This document shows positions 1 through 26,995 of a stretch of 64,000 nucleotides of DNA, one piece after another. This stretch comes from Axinella damicornis. Its lineage: Eukaryota > Porifera > Demospongiae > Axinellida > Axinellidae. The DNA lies in contig OZ007505.1 in NCBI GenBank assembly GCA_963931865.1, positions 6,075,273-6,139,272 on the forward strand, written 5' to 3'. Position 1 is the stretch's first letter; each line of letters starts with the position of its first letter. The position numbers and the translations under genes were made by a program. The notes under the pieces are model-generated. The model ran no database searches. It saw only the letters and a list, made by a program, of their open reading frames with translations, and was not told the DNA's origin.

Positions 1-125
1 AAAGATCAGAGACAAAATCATTGAGAAGGATGGAGAAGGAATAGCCTGATTGAACACAAACTGTTCACGGCAGACTGAGTAGCTAGCTATGAAGCTTATG
101 GCTAGCTAGCCATTTTCAAACTCAC

Positions 126-12312
<12,187 letters not shown>

Positions 12313-12513
12313 GGCTAGATCGGTAGACGCTCGGCAGCTTCAATCAGGCACCACCGAGGACAACAACACAGAGACACGAGAGACAACGTGTGCGAAGCCT
12401 TATCGGGTCTCCTTCCCGTTCCCGATCCCGATCCATGCGTGTCCCAATATGAGACTAGTCTCGTTCCCACACCCACCCAGTGATTAGTCTCGTTCCCACA
12501 CCCACCCAGTGAT

Positions 12514-13142
12514 TAGTCTCGTTCCCAGACCCAAACAACCCCAGCGAAGATCGCTTGCAGTATCTCGCGGGGAAGGAGGGTCTGGTCATTTGACCGCGGG
12601 CAACGCGGATCTACGCCTGGTATGCAGGCGTACTCAATTATTGGTTAATAATCAAATTCTACCGTAAATATTTTTCCGCTGATTTAGAAGCGCTCTCAAA
12701 ATGACTGGATATAGATGGCAGTCCAGACTAGTGAAACGATTGATGCCGATACGGCGTACGGCAAGTAGCTCATGGACTTGTTACCGTTCAAAGCGGCAAG
12801 ATAAAATGGTGGTTAGTACTGGCAGCAGGTGCTTGGGGGTAGTCACTGCGCAGAATCTGACGATCACGACAGTCAGGTATGTCATCAGGCAGTACTGTAA
12901 GGCCATAGAGTCACCAGGCAGCGACAACGCTCAAGCGCTTGTGAACAAGCCATCACAGATGAACAAACTACATGTACAGTATGGGGCGAAATTTTATACT
13001 ACGGAAATGACGTCACGTTTAAATGAAATTGTCAACATTCCGTAGATCCGCGTTGCCCGCGGTCAAATGACCAGACCCTCCTTCCCCGTGAGATACTGCA
13101 AGCGATCTTCGCTGGGGTTGTTTGGGTCTGGGAACGAGACTA
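12514..13142. mobile_element. 629-bp MULE-like non-autonomous transposon
   Basis: Inverted ends of about 100 bp start TAGTCTCGTTCCCAGACCC and are almost identical. Flanked by a perfect 9-bp direct repeat CCCAGTGAT (12505-12513 and 13143-13151). Long inverted ends with a 9-bp duplication fit Mutator-like elements. The interior holds no recognisable transposase. It sits upstream of the SnoaL-like gene; an extra tandem copy of the TSD plus TAGTCTCG lies just left of the element. Confidence 0.85.
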
Positions 13143-13406
13143 CCCAGTGATTGTGTTATGTCCTCTTGTTTCCTTACTTTTTGCCGTTCTGGTATCCCTA
13201 CATCCTGCTACATTTTTAATGTTTTTTATTACTTGTAAATATGTATCCTGAAAAAGTGGTAGCTACGGCTCTGGCATGGCCCATGCAGACCCTAGTCTAC
13301 CCGGAAGGCCCCGCGAGACTATGCAGACCCTTCCTGCGACAATTAGTACTTTCGCCCCGCCCCACTAATCGTCACGGGAAGGGTCTGCTGGGCCACGCGA
13401 GACACA

Positions 13407-16400
13407 ATGGCGGCAGTTGTATATCTGCTGGTGCTGTGCTGTGTGCGTCTCGCTGGAAGCAAGGCTGACAGTAAGCTGAATTAAACCCCCTTCCCAGACC
13501 CTCATATGGCCAATTAGCCCTAACCATCCATTTTTGGTGGACGGTCTGGGAACCAGACGGGCTGCATAAAGTAATCGAAGTGGATATTGGTCCGGCAGGA
13601 AGTAGGGCGATGGGTTAGGGTATATTAGGGCCAAGGCAGGTTCTAGATGCGCACGCGTTTCCGGTACCTATACCTGAAGTATGTACTTCCTGCTGGACCA
13701 ATATCCACATCATAAAGTAATCAGTTTTCCCGGATTCTCTACACCGTCCTAACTGTGAACAGCTTGCTAGTTCGATACATATATTTTTCAAAGTGATTAT
13801 TGGTCCTGCAGGAAGTAGGGTGATGGGTTAGGGTATATTAGGGCCAGGGCCGTCTCTAGATGCGCACACATTTCCAGTACCTAACTATACCTAAAGTATC
13901 TGCTTTGTGCCGGACCAATATCCACATCGTCATTTTTTTGCATATCGGCCTGCTACATTGCTGTAAAACCTCATTTGATAACTGTAAGTTATAAGTACGT
14001 AGTTCATAATGTCCTGTCAACTTTCCTTTGTCATGCTGTTGCGGGCATCCTGCAGTACCTTGCATTTGTTCGACATGGTGCACACCATTGTAACACATTT
14101 GCTTGATTCACGTTTATTGTGTGTGCATTCTGCTGTTTTACACAGATAATATGTGCATACATCTTTCATTCTACCATGACTAAGGCTCTTGTCCTCGTCT
14201 AAGTACTGGAGGAGAATTCTTGTTTAACAGTTGTTGTGTTATTTCTCCCAGCACTGCGTGATGAGATTGAGGCTAAACATGCGCAGTTTGTTGCTGCCTT
14301 TAACCGTCAGGATGCGGGAGCAATTTCAGAGATGTACACTGATGACGGTACCGTGATGCCAACCGGATCTGACTCTGTGCAGGGAAAAGACAGTAGGCAC
14401 TTGGTAGCTATAGACAGCTTTGCTACATGCTTGTAGTGTAAAAGAAGTGGGGTCAGGGTGTTTATAGCCATGTACGATACGTTATCACATTTGTTCTTTC
14501 CTGCACCATTAAGCACCAGAATATAATTATAGATGTGTGTGTCTGCATGGGCCTGTCCCTACTGATCTCCACTGTCTGGCCCCATCAATCCTGCCCTTCC
14601 CATTACTTCTGCCTACTCCCATGCCCTCTACCTTTCCCATTACCTCTGCCTCCTGCCTTCCCCTCCCCTTGCTATCCCTGCCTCGATCCCCTCCTCCCCT
14701 TCTGCCTTCCTTAATCCCCCCCCCCCCCCCCCCCCCCCCCCCCCTTCCCAGATGTGAAAAAGTTCAATGTAGCTTTTTTTGAGATGGGTGCAGCCCGTTT
14801 AGAGGCCACTATTGATGAACTTGGTCCTCCTGACTGGACTGATACCGTCTACGACCGAAGTCACTTTACCATCTTTGACACGGAAGGAAACTTGATGGTT
14901 CAAGGGAAAGTGAGTTTGTTAGACGGTTGTGTAAGGTGATTACTCAATGGACTTGGCCCCATAGTTAATCAGGGATGATTGGGGGGGGGGGGGGGGGGGG
15001 GGGGGAGGGGGGTTGAGCTGTCAGATTCAAAAAGGTCAGGTCATTCGTTCTGCTGGAGGAAAGAAGGACTGTCAAATGCGAGTCAAAGTATAAAGTATTC
15101 CATGCATCATGTAGGATGGGATATGCCTACCTGTTTGCCATTGTTTTCACTGCTTCACAGTTCCTTGCATCGAGGAAGTAGACTGAGTATCATTAACGCA
15201 CTGCGCAAGGATACGCAAAATAAGAGCAGGAAGTGATTTATGGCAGGATGTATGATACAGCAAACTCGTCTATGTGGGACTCGCTCAGGATCATCCCAAC
15301 TAGAATGCAGTCGGTGGGTTTATTTAATCCTAAAAACCCACCCTGCTCTTTGAGTAGCCACTAACGTTCATCGCCGAACAGCATATTACTGGAAATTACG
15401 CTCTTGTAAGCTACAACATACATGTAAAGTACAATGCAAGTACCACACCCACACACACATGTACAATTCTGCTACATTTTCTGCCTCATGCATTTTCACA
15501 CAACATTAGGCATATCGTGATTTGGAAACTTGTTAATGGAGAATGGCGCATACACGTGGACATAAACAACAGCAATGAGGCTCCAGCAAGTATTGATGGT
15601 TCGTCTATTAGACTACTCTCTATGCCAATCCTTGCACAAAGGGATATATATAGTGGATGATAATGTTGGAAGATAAGAAGGCAATGGTCTGCTTCCATAT
15701 CACCAAGTACTATGCTAGTAGTGGTCACTCCAGTAAGCACTGTACTTAGAGCTGCGACCAAAGCACAAACCAATTTACATCAGTTATTGACTGATTGGGA
15801 TGAATGTTCCCAAAAATTGAAGTGGCCACAGAAACCCAGGTAGAGCTGTAGGTAGTTGTTGCTCCCTCCATGGTCGATAGTAGGTGCCGGTCATTAATAA
15901 TTGGCGGCTTACGCTATACATGTTTCAAGTATACAATGTATATCCAATAAGTATGCAACATTGTGTAACCAAGTCTACTAAATTTGTATCACCATTACAT
16001 ACCTCACAGCATTGAGGGATGAGATTGTGGCGGTGGATCACCAGTACGAGAAAGTGTGGCATGAGCAAGATGCGGAGGGCATAGCCTCATTCTATACAAC
16101 TGATGCTAAGATAATGGCTGCTGGCATGGATGTGTTTCATGGCAGAGAAGGTATGCAAGCAATCCTGTGGTACATTTCTGCCAATTTTGGCTTTATACTT
16201 CCAAAAATTTAACACTTTGCGTGCGGCAGCCCACTATGATGATCCTATTGCGATTTCGAACGATTAGCTTTAAAACGCCTATAATTATGTGCCTACAGAG
16301 TTAATTATGTCTATTTGGCGTAGTCCAAAGTGCTCATACATCATATTGAGGGTTCAAATTCCGAAGGAGGAACTCTTTTTTTCTTTGTACCTTTTGGGTT

Positions 16401-17333
16401 TTCTAATTAGCTCATTAATGCATTTCCCGCATGCAAAGTGTTATGTGCCAGTACCTGATTTTATGTTGCCTGGATTTCACACAGCGGTTAAAGATTTCAT
16501 AGCTATGCTGTTCGCGATGGGGATGGCCAACATCAAGCATGGCACTGTGGACATCTCTCCGATGGGGATGACCTGGGACATGGCTTATGAGAGGGGATAT
16601 TACACCCTCAGTGGCAAAGATGGCACCACAATTGACTATGGAAAGTAAGCATATCATGTAACCTTTCCCTATAATAGGCCTTACACCAGCCGTTACTGAT
16701 CTTTGAGTTAGATGTGATTACCTTGCAGTAGCTGGTATGCTCAGTTGAACTTCTAGTGCGAACTAGCTACCTGAGAGACTATGTGAACAGTGCAGCTCAT
16801 TGGTCTTGACCCCAGACTGATTACTAAACATGCAGTACAGTTTGCAGTATGGGGACAAGACCATACAAATGCAATTGTACACAAGTACCATGAAGCAGAA
16901 AGGACAAGATCGATGTCCTAACTTATTATTCCTACCTCTGGTGTTCATGAAAAGGTGTATAGCTATCAGATTGTATTTCAAGATGCAGCCTTTACATAGC
17001 CTCATTCCCAGGCCATGCGCAGCTTTTTATTACTTGCAGTACAGAAATGCCTTGTTCCCAGGCCCCGCCCAGCTTTTGGTCACTCGTAGTACATACTGCA
17101 AGTGATGAAAAGCTGGGCAGGGCCAGGGAACAAGGGGGCGGGGCCACGGAACAAGGGGGCGGGGCCTGGGAACAAGGGTAGTCTTTACCTCCTTATCATG
17201 ATGCATGATGTAAAGTTGTTTGCCTATGTGTAGGTACATCCTCATCTGGAAGAAGGTTGACGGACAGTGGAAAATCTATTCTGACATCTTCACCACCAAC
17301 TCAGATCCGACCAAGTCACATGATGAGCTCTAG
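13407..17333 (+). CDS. Secreted protein with two SnoaL/DUF4440-like domains
   Basis: Exon 1 (13407-13470) encodes a signal peptide, MAAVVYLLVLCCVRLAGSKAD. Two similar exon trios follow: 14252-14392, 14752-14909, 15510-15589 and 16010-16150, 16485-16644, 17234-17333 (TAG). The first exon of each trio is exactly 141 nt and begins LRDEI; the conserved core is LRDEI...Q(D)A(x)(A)I...YTDD, typical of NTF2-fold SnoaL/DUF4440 domains. The third exons share IWKxVxGxWxI. Small-ligand binding or enzymatic function is unknown. One problem: the first trio's middle exon ends in phase 0 (GGGAAA before GTGAGT), while its third exon needs phase 2 to read HIVIWKLVNG; in the second trio the join is in phase. 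The alternative reading is two separate genes, the second lacking a visible signal exon. Confidence 0.65.
13577..13710. mobile_element. MITE copy A (TGGATATTGGTCC family)
   Basis: Inverted ends TGGATATTGGTCCGGCAGGA and TCCTGCTGGACCAATATCCA. A 12-bp direct repeat CATAAAGTAATC flanks it at 13565-13576 and 13711-13722. A second copy is 90 bp downstream. Both are in intron 1 of the SnoaL-like gene. Confidence 0.75.
13793..13928. mobile_element. MITE copy B (TGGATATTGGTCC family)
   Basis: Same internal sequence as copy A (GGGTTAGGGTATATTAGGGC) and the same inverted ends, with GTGATTATTGGTCC at the left. No target duplication is obvious. Confidence 0.7.
14716..14746. repeat. Poly-C tract at a 3' splice site
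   Basis: About 29 C residues followed by TTCCCAG and the exon at 14752. The homopolymer supplies the polypyrimidine tract. A poly-G run lies in the next intron (about 14980-15006). Confidence 0.85.
16997..17180. mobile_element. TAGCCTC-type nested hairpin MITE
   Basis: Starts TAGCCTCATTCCCAGGCC and ends with GGGCCTGGGAACAAGGG. Internal repeats of the terminal motif suggest one element inserted in another. In the last intron of the SnoaL-like gene. Confidence 0.55.
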
Positions 17334-17582
17334 GAGCCATGTGACCGTCACTGTACTGATGCTTATGTATGAGGCTAAATTAGGTGCCCTATACGACCAA
17401 CTTGGTAGCTCTTCCCTGCATGAAACAGTCTGCTTTTTGTACGTGCCAATTGATGATTGCTGCAAGTAGGTAGCTATATACTCTCTAGGTTATGTATGTC
17501 ATCCTATTACTAGTCAATGTGCTTGATGAAAACTCACTGCACTCAGCTCGTTTCAAGCCCCCCTCCCCCCCATTTTTTTTTT

Positions 17583-17618
<36 letters not shown>

Positions 17619-18137
17619 GGACCTGGTGCATGGCCACTGGTGGGGCTTGAGGGGTAAATGTAACTTACTCTGTCAGAACTAAAATTCTGGAATACTATCT
17701 GTGCACGAGTAACATTTTTGTGGGAATGAGGATGATGTGGAGTGCATAGTGTTGCATGCCTTTATCCAAATTTTAAGAAATTATATGGGCACGTGATCGA
17801 TGTCTTGTGTGCTATACATGCCTCTCGACCTAGCCTCGATGAGCTTGGTTGGCATCTTCTGCGTGCACGTGCAGCTGCCAAATACTTCACTGATTGTATT
17901 CAATGGATCGAGCATGTGCATATATGCATGTGCATGCATGCATTAATTGTACTGGCTCTGCATGGCTGGTCAACCACACCCTGCAGGCGTTGGCAAGGAA
18001 GGTGGCTAATTCCTTACAGCATTCATTCGATTTTCAGGTGGATTGTGCCAAACCAGCTACAAGCTCAGTGCTATATGTTGTTTTGTCAATCGGTGGTGTG
18101 TAGAAATTGTTGGAGCTAACCACAGATCAAGTTCAAG
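17334..18137. other. Intergenic, poly-C/poly-G hairpin at 17557-17617, no gene seen
   Basis: Contains a run of C, then T, then about 32 G that could fold back. The rest has no supported gene. Confidence 0.5.
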
Positions 18138-19310
18138 ATGGAGCAGCTGAGTATTACACTGGCACTGCTGTTACTTTCACTGTTGCTAGGGGGAGGCCTG
18201 TGCTACAGTAGCTATACCACACAACCTGTGTGAGAAGTTCAACTGCACATGTATAAGAGATATAGCTAATTTCCAGAGCTATAGTTGGTATAGCAGTCTA
18301 GCTGGTTTGCAGATTCTTTAAGTGAAGGGACGCTCCTCATGATCACTGGCTTTTGATGTCACAAGGCTGTTGAGAGTAGAGGACCTTGCAGCTGCTGCAT
18401 TCCACTAGAGCAGAGTGTGCTGATCGTGACCCACCACTACACATAAATGAGCTTGGGTTGAGGCTAGTGCAGGCTGTTTGCAGGGTAACCCTTAATTGAG
18501 TTTTCAGGAGGTAGCTTAACTGGTGATTTGATAATATCAGTCTGGCATTACAGTAACTGCACCTCCCATTCCACTGGCTTCAACAGCACTGATATAGACT
18601 TTCCTCAACAGCACTGATATATCTAAAGGACTGGAAGACTTTCCTCAACAGCACTGATATATCAAAGGGACTGGAAGACTCCTCCAAGTATATAGTCTAT
18701 GTACAACATTAGTGATGAGGCCATCACATACTCTGGCCTTCATGTAAATCCCAAAAGGGATTTCAATACAATGTAAAACTTACATCAGCGAAACTACATG
18801 TAGCATACCAAGAAGAATAGACAAAATAAGAACAAGAAAAGCGATGTGTCCCAACCTAACTAGTACTGTAGGTACTCACTCCTATGTAATTTACTCAATC
18901 TGTGGTCTAACTATGATTTGTACAGGTTCATGAAGCAACATGAGTGGGCCCCAGCTGTACATGCTTCTTCATGCAAAAGCCTAGCTGTTATTTTCTCTCT
19001 TCTTCAGCTCTTTTCCCCAGAATTGCGTGCAACGGGCTCCCTGATCTCCGTGATATGAAGATCAACCAGGTGACACTCCCAGGCACCCACAATGCTGGAT
19101 CCGGGTTTGACAGATCTCTCAGAGCATGCTCAGGGGAGGAAGACGGAGACTGCCTCTGGCGAAATCAAGGCATGAACTTCAAAGAACAGCTGGATTTTGG
19201 GATCCGCTTCTTTGACATTGACAGTTGCTACTAATTATCGGAAGATTGCAATGCGGATGCAAGGGGAGAAAGACGAGTGTTCACTTGTCATGGGAGTTCC
19301 AGATGGGGCT
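18138..19310 (+). pseudogene. Secreted PI-PLC X-domain protein, disrupted
   Basis: Exon 1 (18138-18229) encodes a signal peptide, MEQLSITLALLLLSLLLGGG. Exon 2 starts at 19021 (acceptor TTTTCCCCAG, phase 2) with IACNGLPDLRDMKINQVTLP, then GTHNAGSGF (first catalytic His) and WRNQGMNFKEQLDFGIRFFD. TAA at 19232-19234 interrupts the frame, yet the same frame continues to VFTCHGSS, the position of the second catalytic histidine, before all similarity ends near 19310. The rest of the TIM barrel is missing. This is most simply a truncated pseudogene. A short secreted product ending at the TAA cannot be excluded but would lack half the active site. Confidence 0.7.
18575..18690. repeat. Short tandem repeats (TCAACAGCACTGATAT)
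   Basis: Three copies of TCAACAGCACTGATAT with variable spacing lie in the intron of the disrupted PI-PLC X gene. Confidence 0.8.
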
Positions 19311-19771
19311 ATGTGTGGTATAGTTGCATTTCCGGTATTGTAATTACCCGTATTGTAATACCCGTTTGCCCGCCATGTGGGCTCAGTTTTCCGTTTTGTT
19401 CTGTATATCATTCCGTGCACTTTTTAATCCATCAATCTTTCAATAAGTCAGCAACTGTGCTAGCTATAGCACTAGAAAAAAAGTTATGTTTTATGGTTTA
19501 CAAAATGTATACTGTATCTAATCAGTTTAATTCAGGTGTTGTTGCATTCTAAGTAATGCATGGAACACCAGGTTTTGTATACATTACATCAATGATCAAA
19601 TCTTCATTGCACGGTATAATTCTACACGGTACAAGTTTTGTAAGCAGTAAACCTGGCCTGAAGATGGAGAAAACAATTAAGTTCTATGGTGACCAAATTC
19701 TAGTATAATTTTGTATGAGTTTCAACTGGTATGAAATAATGTCATGTGACAAGCCCATCCCCAGTCCATGA
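19311..19771. other. Spacer with no gene seen
   Basis: AT-rich DNA between the PI-PLC X relic and the 3' end of the astacin pseudogene. A short GTATTGTAAT direct repeat at about 19336-19360 marks where PI-PLC similarity stops. Confidence 0.45.
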
Positions 19772-23407
<3,636 letters not shown>

Positions 23408-23578
23408 TGTCAATGGAAGATATCTCCCCCCCAAAGTTATATGACAGTATGGTTAGCTATACTCTCCTGCAGCCTGGGGTCAGTAATGTGAATGCTTGGC
23501 TAGCAAACACCACTTTTTATGCTCAGCCTTAGCAGACAGACAGGAAGTCTGAAATTAATTATGCAGGCACCAATCCAT
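23408..23578. promoter_or_regulatory. Putative upstream region of the astacin gene (minus strand)
   Basis: Sequence just upstream of the minus-strand start codon. No TATA box or other firm motif was identified; listed by position only. Confidence 0.3.
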
Positions 23579-23890
23579 AGCCAAATTTTCAGGAAAACAT
23601 GAGACCCCTTCCTGTGCCTATTGTGCTAACAGGACATGCATTGAACTCCATGATGAGAGCCAAATTTTCAGGAAAAAATGAGACCCCTTCCTGTGCCTAT
23701 TGTGCTAACAGGACATGCATTGAACTCCATGATGAGAGCCAAATTTTCAGGAAAAAATGAGACCCCTTCCTGTGCCTATTGTGTTAACAGGACATGCATT
23801 GAACTCCATGATGAGAGCCATATTTTCAGGAAAACATGAGACCCTATTGTGCTAACAGGACATGCATTGAACTTCATTGTGTATGTTGAA
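23579..23890. repeat. 79-bp tandem repeat, about 4 copies
   Basis: Units start AGCCAAATTTTCAGGAAAA at 23579, 23658, 23737 and (AGCCATATTTTC) 23816. Copies 1-3 are nearly identical; the fourth has lost CCTTCCTGTGC. Confidence 0.95.
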
Positions 23891-24336
23891 GTCCTTCAGT
23901 AAGATCAAGCTTATTGAGCTGTAAAGACATACAAGCTCCGATCCTATAACCTATGCCTCTGCAATTATTTATGCATGCAGTACAAATAGATAATATATAC
24001 CTACAGTTCCGCAGGTATATGATGGTTCTAACTGTTAACTATTTTAGCTGCCCTCACATATGTACATGGAAATACATACTCACTGCTGTAAACCCACCTC
24101 ACTGCCAACTTGGAGCTCAAGGTATAACCCCAGCAGTTGCACTCTCCCAAGAGAACCATGCGATATCAATGGCAATACAATAATGATTTTCTATGTATGT
24201 CAGTATCTTTGTTGTACATAGCTGTGTGCATGTGTCATCATAAATTTTGTCTGCATCCCTTTCTCTGTGACAGTGCACTGTGTATGAATGGTTTACGTGT
24301 GGCATGCTCAGATTGTGTATATAACCCTTGCTCCTA

Positions 24337-24404
24337 GACCCAAACCAACCCCAGTGCGGATCACGTGATACTGGAAGTGATTCGCACTGGGGTTGGTTTA
24401 GGTC
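24337..24404. mobile_element. Hairpin MITE around CACGTG
   Basis: GACCCAAACCAACCCCAGTG and its inverted copy enclose CACGTGATACTGG. The GACCCAAACNACCCCAG core also begins the 629-bp element at 12514, so the two are related. Confidence 0.65.
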
Positions 24405-24635
24405 AGGAAGAATAGCTAAGCAGTAGCTTTCATTGCTCATGGTTAGTTAATGACAGTTGCATTTACAATCACTATTCAATTATAGTTTCAATTATCAATT
24501 GAGGTAACAATCTATTGTAGCATGTAGCTCCTGTTGTAACAGGTCCATCCATGATCCATAATCCAGTCCCAACAGCTATCTGCCTATATCTTGGAAGAGT
24601 GTTGCATGGTTTCTGGATGGTTTCTGGAACTGATT

Positions 24636-24828
24636 GTCACCACTTCCTGTCACCACTTCCTGTCACCACTTCCTGTCACCAGTAGTACAATTATGGAAGT
24701 GACCCTTCCAATCATAGAGTCATTTCTGATGATCCTCATAGGGTCATTTCTGATGATCCTCATAGAGTCATTTCTGATGATCCTCATAGGGTCATTTCTG
24801 ATGATCCTCATAGAGTCATTTCTGATGA
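24636..24828. repeat. Two short tandem arrays
   Basis: CACCACTTCCTGT repeats three times at 24636-24680. AGTCATTTCTGATGATCCTCATAGG, a unit of about 22 bp, repeats about five times at 24716-24828. Open frames across it are repeat-driven. Confidence 0.9.
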
Positions 24829-25028
24829 TTGTGTACTTCCCTAGCTACCAATACCTTGCTGCAAAAAATGCTATTTGTGGTTTAAGTGAGTTTACACAGT
24901 CACTCTGGAGCAGGCTCACCTACTACCCGAAAGCCAAAGAAGCAGTGGGCGAGAGCTCCTCTATAGCTCTATGCACACGCAGAGATATGATTGAGGTTGT
25001 ATCTGTGTCCTGCCAGAGCTTTTACTAA

Positions 25029-26756
25029 ATATGGAAATAGTTGTACTTACTTGACTAATGGTTTAATGGCTTTGAAGTTTATCACACTGGTGGCATCAGC
25101 TTGCATGAATTACTACTAATTTTGTTGTGAGCAAGTGTGGGGGAAGTGGGGGAGGAGTGGTATAGAGTACACAGCTAGTTCCAGAACCTATACTTCCAGT
25201 TCCAGAACCAGAATTAATATTGGTAGACTTTGGAGAAGGCACAGTTCCGTTGTCATGGGCGAACTAATGTCATTGGTAAGCCATTATCATAGCTAGCTAG
25301 CTAGACTATTAAGGAAGTACTAATCATCTCCACAATCAGCAGAATATCAATAACAGAAATCATCAAAGCCCAATGGTATGGCCTTAATACCCACACACAC
25401 ACACCCACAATTAAAGTAGCTCTTGCATGCTGAGTTGGGACGATCAATACTGTCCAACCAAGATCACAATATTAAGATTAAAAAAGAAGCTGGGTCATAT
25501 TCCTGATTTAAGAACCTAGCTAGTGCATATTAATGTGGACTTACTAACTCTTGTTGTACTGCAGTCTGTTGTCAGTTCAATCGTAGAAGAACACTGCTGA
25601 ATGATAGCAGGTCATCATTAACCACCAACGTACCAATGTTGAAATTAAACTTTCATATCGACCAATCAAGTTCTTCTGGACTCGTTACAATAACATAAGC
25701 TAGGAAGCATACGATTTTGATTGGCCAGTGTAGTAATATTCATTGAACCGGCCAATTCCATGTTCACAGGCAATCAATGGTAGCTACACAGCTAAGGTCA
25801 CACCTTCAAAACTTGTAGTGCCCCATAAGTGCTGATAGAGGCTCTCTCCTCATCACTGGGATTATATAATGTTAAATGCCAAAATATGGGTTTTTCGATT
25901 TTATATGGGAGTTATAGGAACATACCTTCAACAGGTATGAACGGAGATGGTCCAGCTACTGACACACTCTGCTAATGGTACCTATTGATTTTCAACGATG
26001 CTTGCTAAAATTCATCGTTATAGGTCACTTCAAACGGATCAAAATATGTTGTTTTGTGATTTTATATGGGAGGTTATATACAAACATACCTTCAAAAGGT
26101 ATCAGCATGAGTGGTCCGGCTATTAACACACTCTACTAATGGTACCTATTGATTTTCAAGGATGTTTGCTAAATTTCATTGTGAAAAGTCACTTCAAATC
26201 AATCATCTAATCTTCTATGGGGAAAATGTATTGTAATATTAAATGATTGCTAAAATAGTCACTGCACAGTCCACAGTTGGGTTGGTCCAGGCATTTTTGC
26301 ACATGGTACATCAAGTGAAATCCATCAATACCATTGGTTTCAGGGTGGAGCTTCAAGAGTCACTTGAACTTATCTTGACCATCATTTTGACAAACCCTTT
26401 CAAATCCAAGACTGCTGTGGTCAAAAAGTAGCTCTGCTCACAAACTACTTGTGTGGCTTTGATGCAACTCAGGTAGATATTCAGTTCTAGCACAACAGAT
26501 TTGAAATTGCTTCCCCCTTGGGGGAGTACTTACATCGGCTAGTCCTTTTGTGTAACCCCTTCTCCTTGAGATAAAATTATTTCAATTCAAAACCTTCAAT
26601 TTTTCCATTGGGAGCCATAATATAGGCTCTGACATTTCACACAGGAATCAGCACCATGCAAATCCATTCCCCGGAATTAAAAAACGGACGAATACGGACC
26701 TCCGTAAGCTTGCTGATCTGGCGTTATAAATCGCTGCGTGTCACCCCGCCCCGTGG
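25029..26756. other. Intergenic, no gene seen; imperfect 160-bp duplication
   Basis: Segments about 25895-26035 and 26058-26200 share TTTTATATGGGAG, ATACCTTCAA and AATGGTACCTATTGATTTTC, with about 75-80% similarity by eye. Nothing else in this stretch supports a gene. Confidence 0.6.
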
Positions 26757-26986
26757 AATGGGACTTCCTTGACTTCCTTGTACACGAACGAGGGACCTGC
26801 ACGCTCCTTGACGAGCGCTTTCATGGTTGCAGGCAACATGGCTAGATCGGTAGACGCTCGGCAGCTTCAATCAGGCACCACCTGACCGAGGACAACAACA
26901 CAGAGAGACAACGTGTGCGAGCCTTTACCGTCCTGGTCTCCTTCCCGTTCCCGATCCCGATCCATGCGTGTCCCAGTATGAGACGG
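26757..26986. repeat. Copy of the TDH1 start region, probable sphingomyelinase promoter
   Basis: Closely matches 12240-12453, including an antisense remnant of TDH1 exon 1 (GAGCGCTTTCATGGTTGCAG) and the region upstream of it. It ends 10 bp before the sphingomyelinase start codon, so it should hold that gene's 5' UTR or promoter. There is a small internal duplication (TTGACTTCC) and a 5-bp insertion relative to the TDH1 copy. Confidence 0.8.
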
Positions 26987-26995
26987 GAGACCTAT

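Noticed and set aside
12701..13045. 114-residue protein inside the 629-bp element
   Set aside because: No transposase-like or other motif; consistent with chance in a non-autonomous element.
16330..16385. Possible tRNA T-arm (GGTTCAAATTCC)
   Set aside because: No matching acceptor, D-arm or anticodon arm can be folded around it.
17742..18119. 125-residue open frame before the PI-PLC X gene
   Set aside because: No recognisable motif or signal peptide and no paralogue; composition is like the surrounding spacer.
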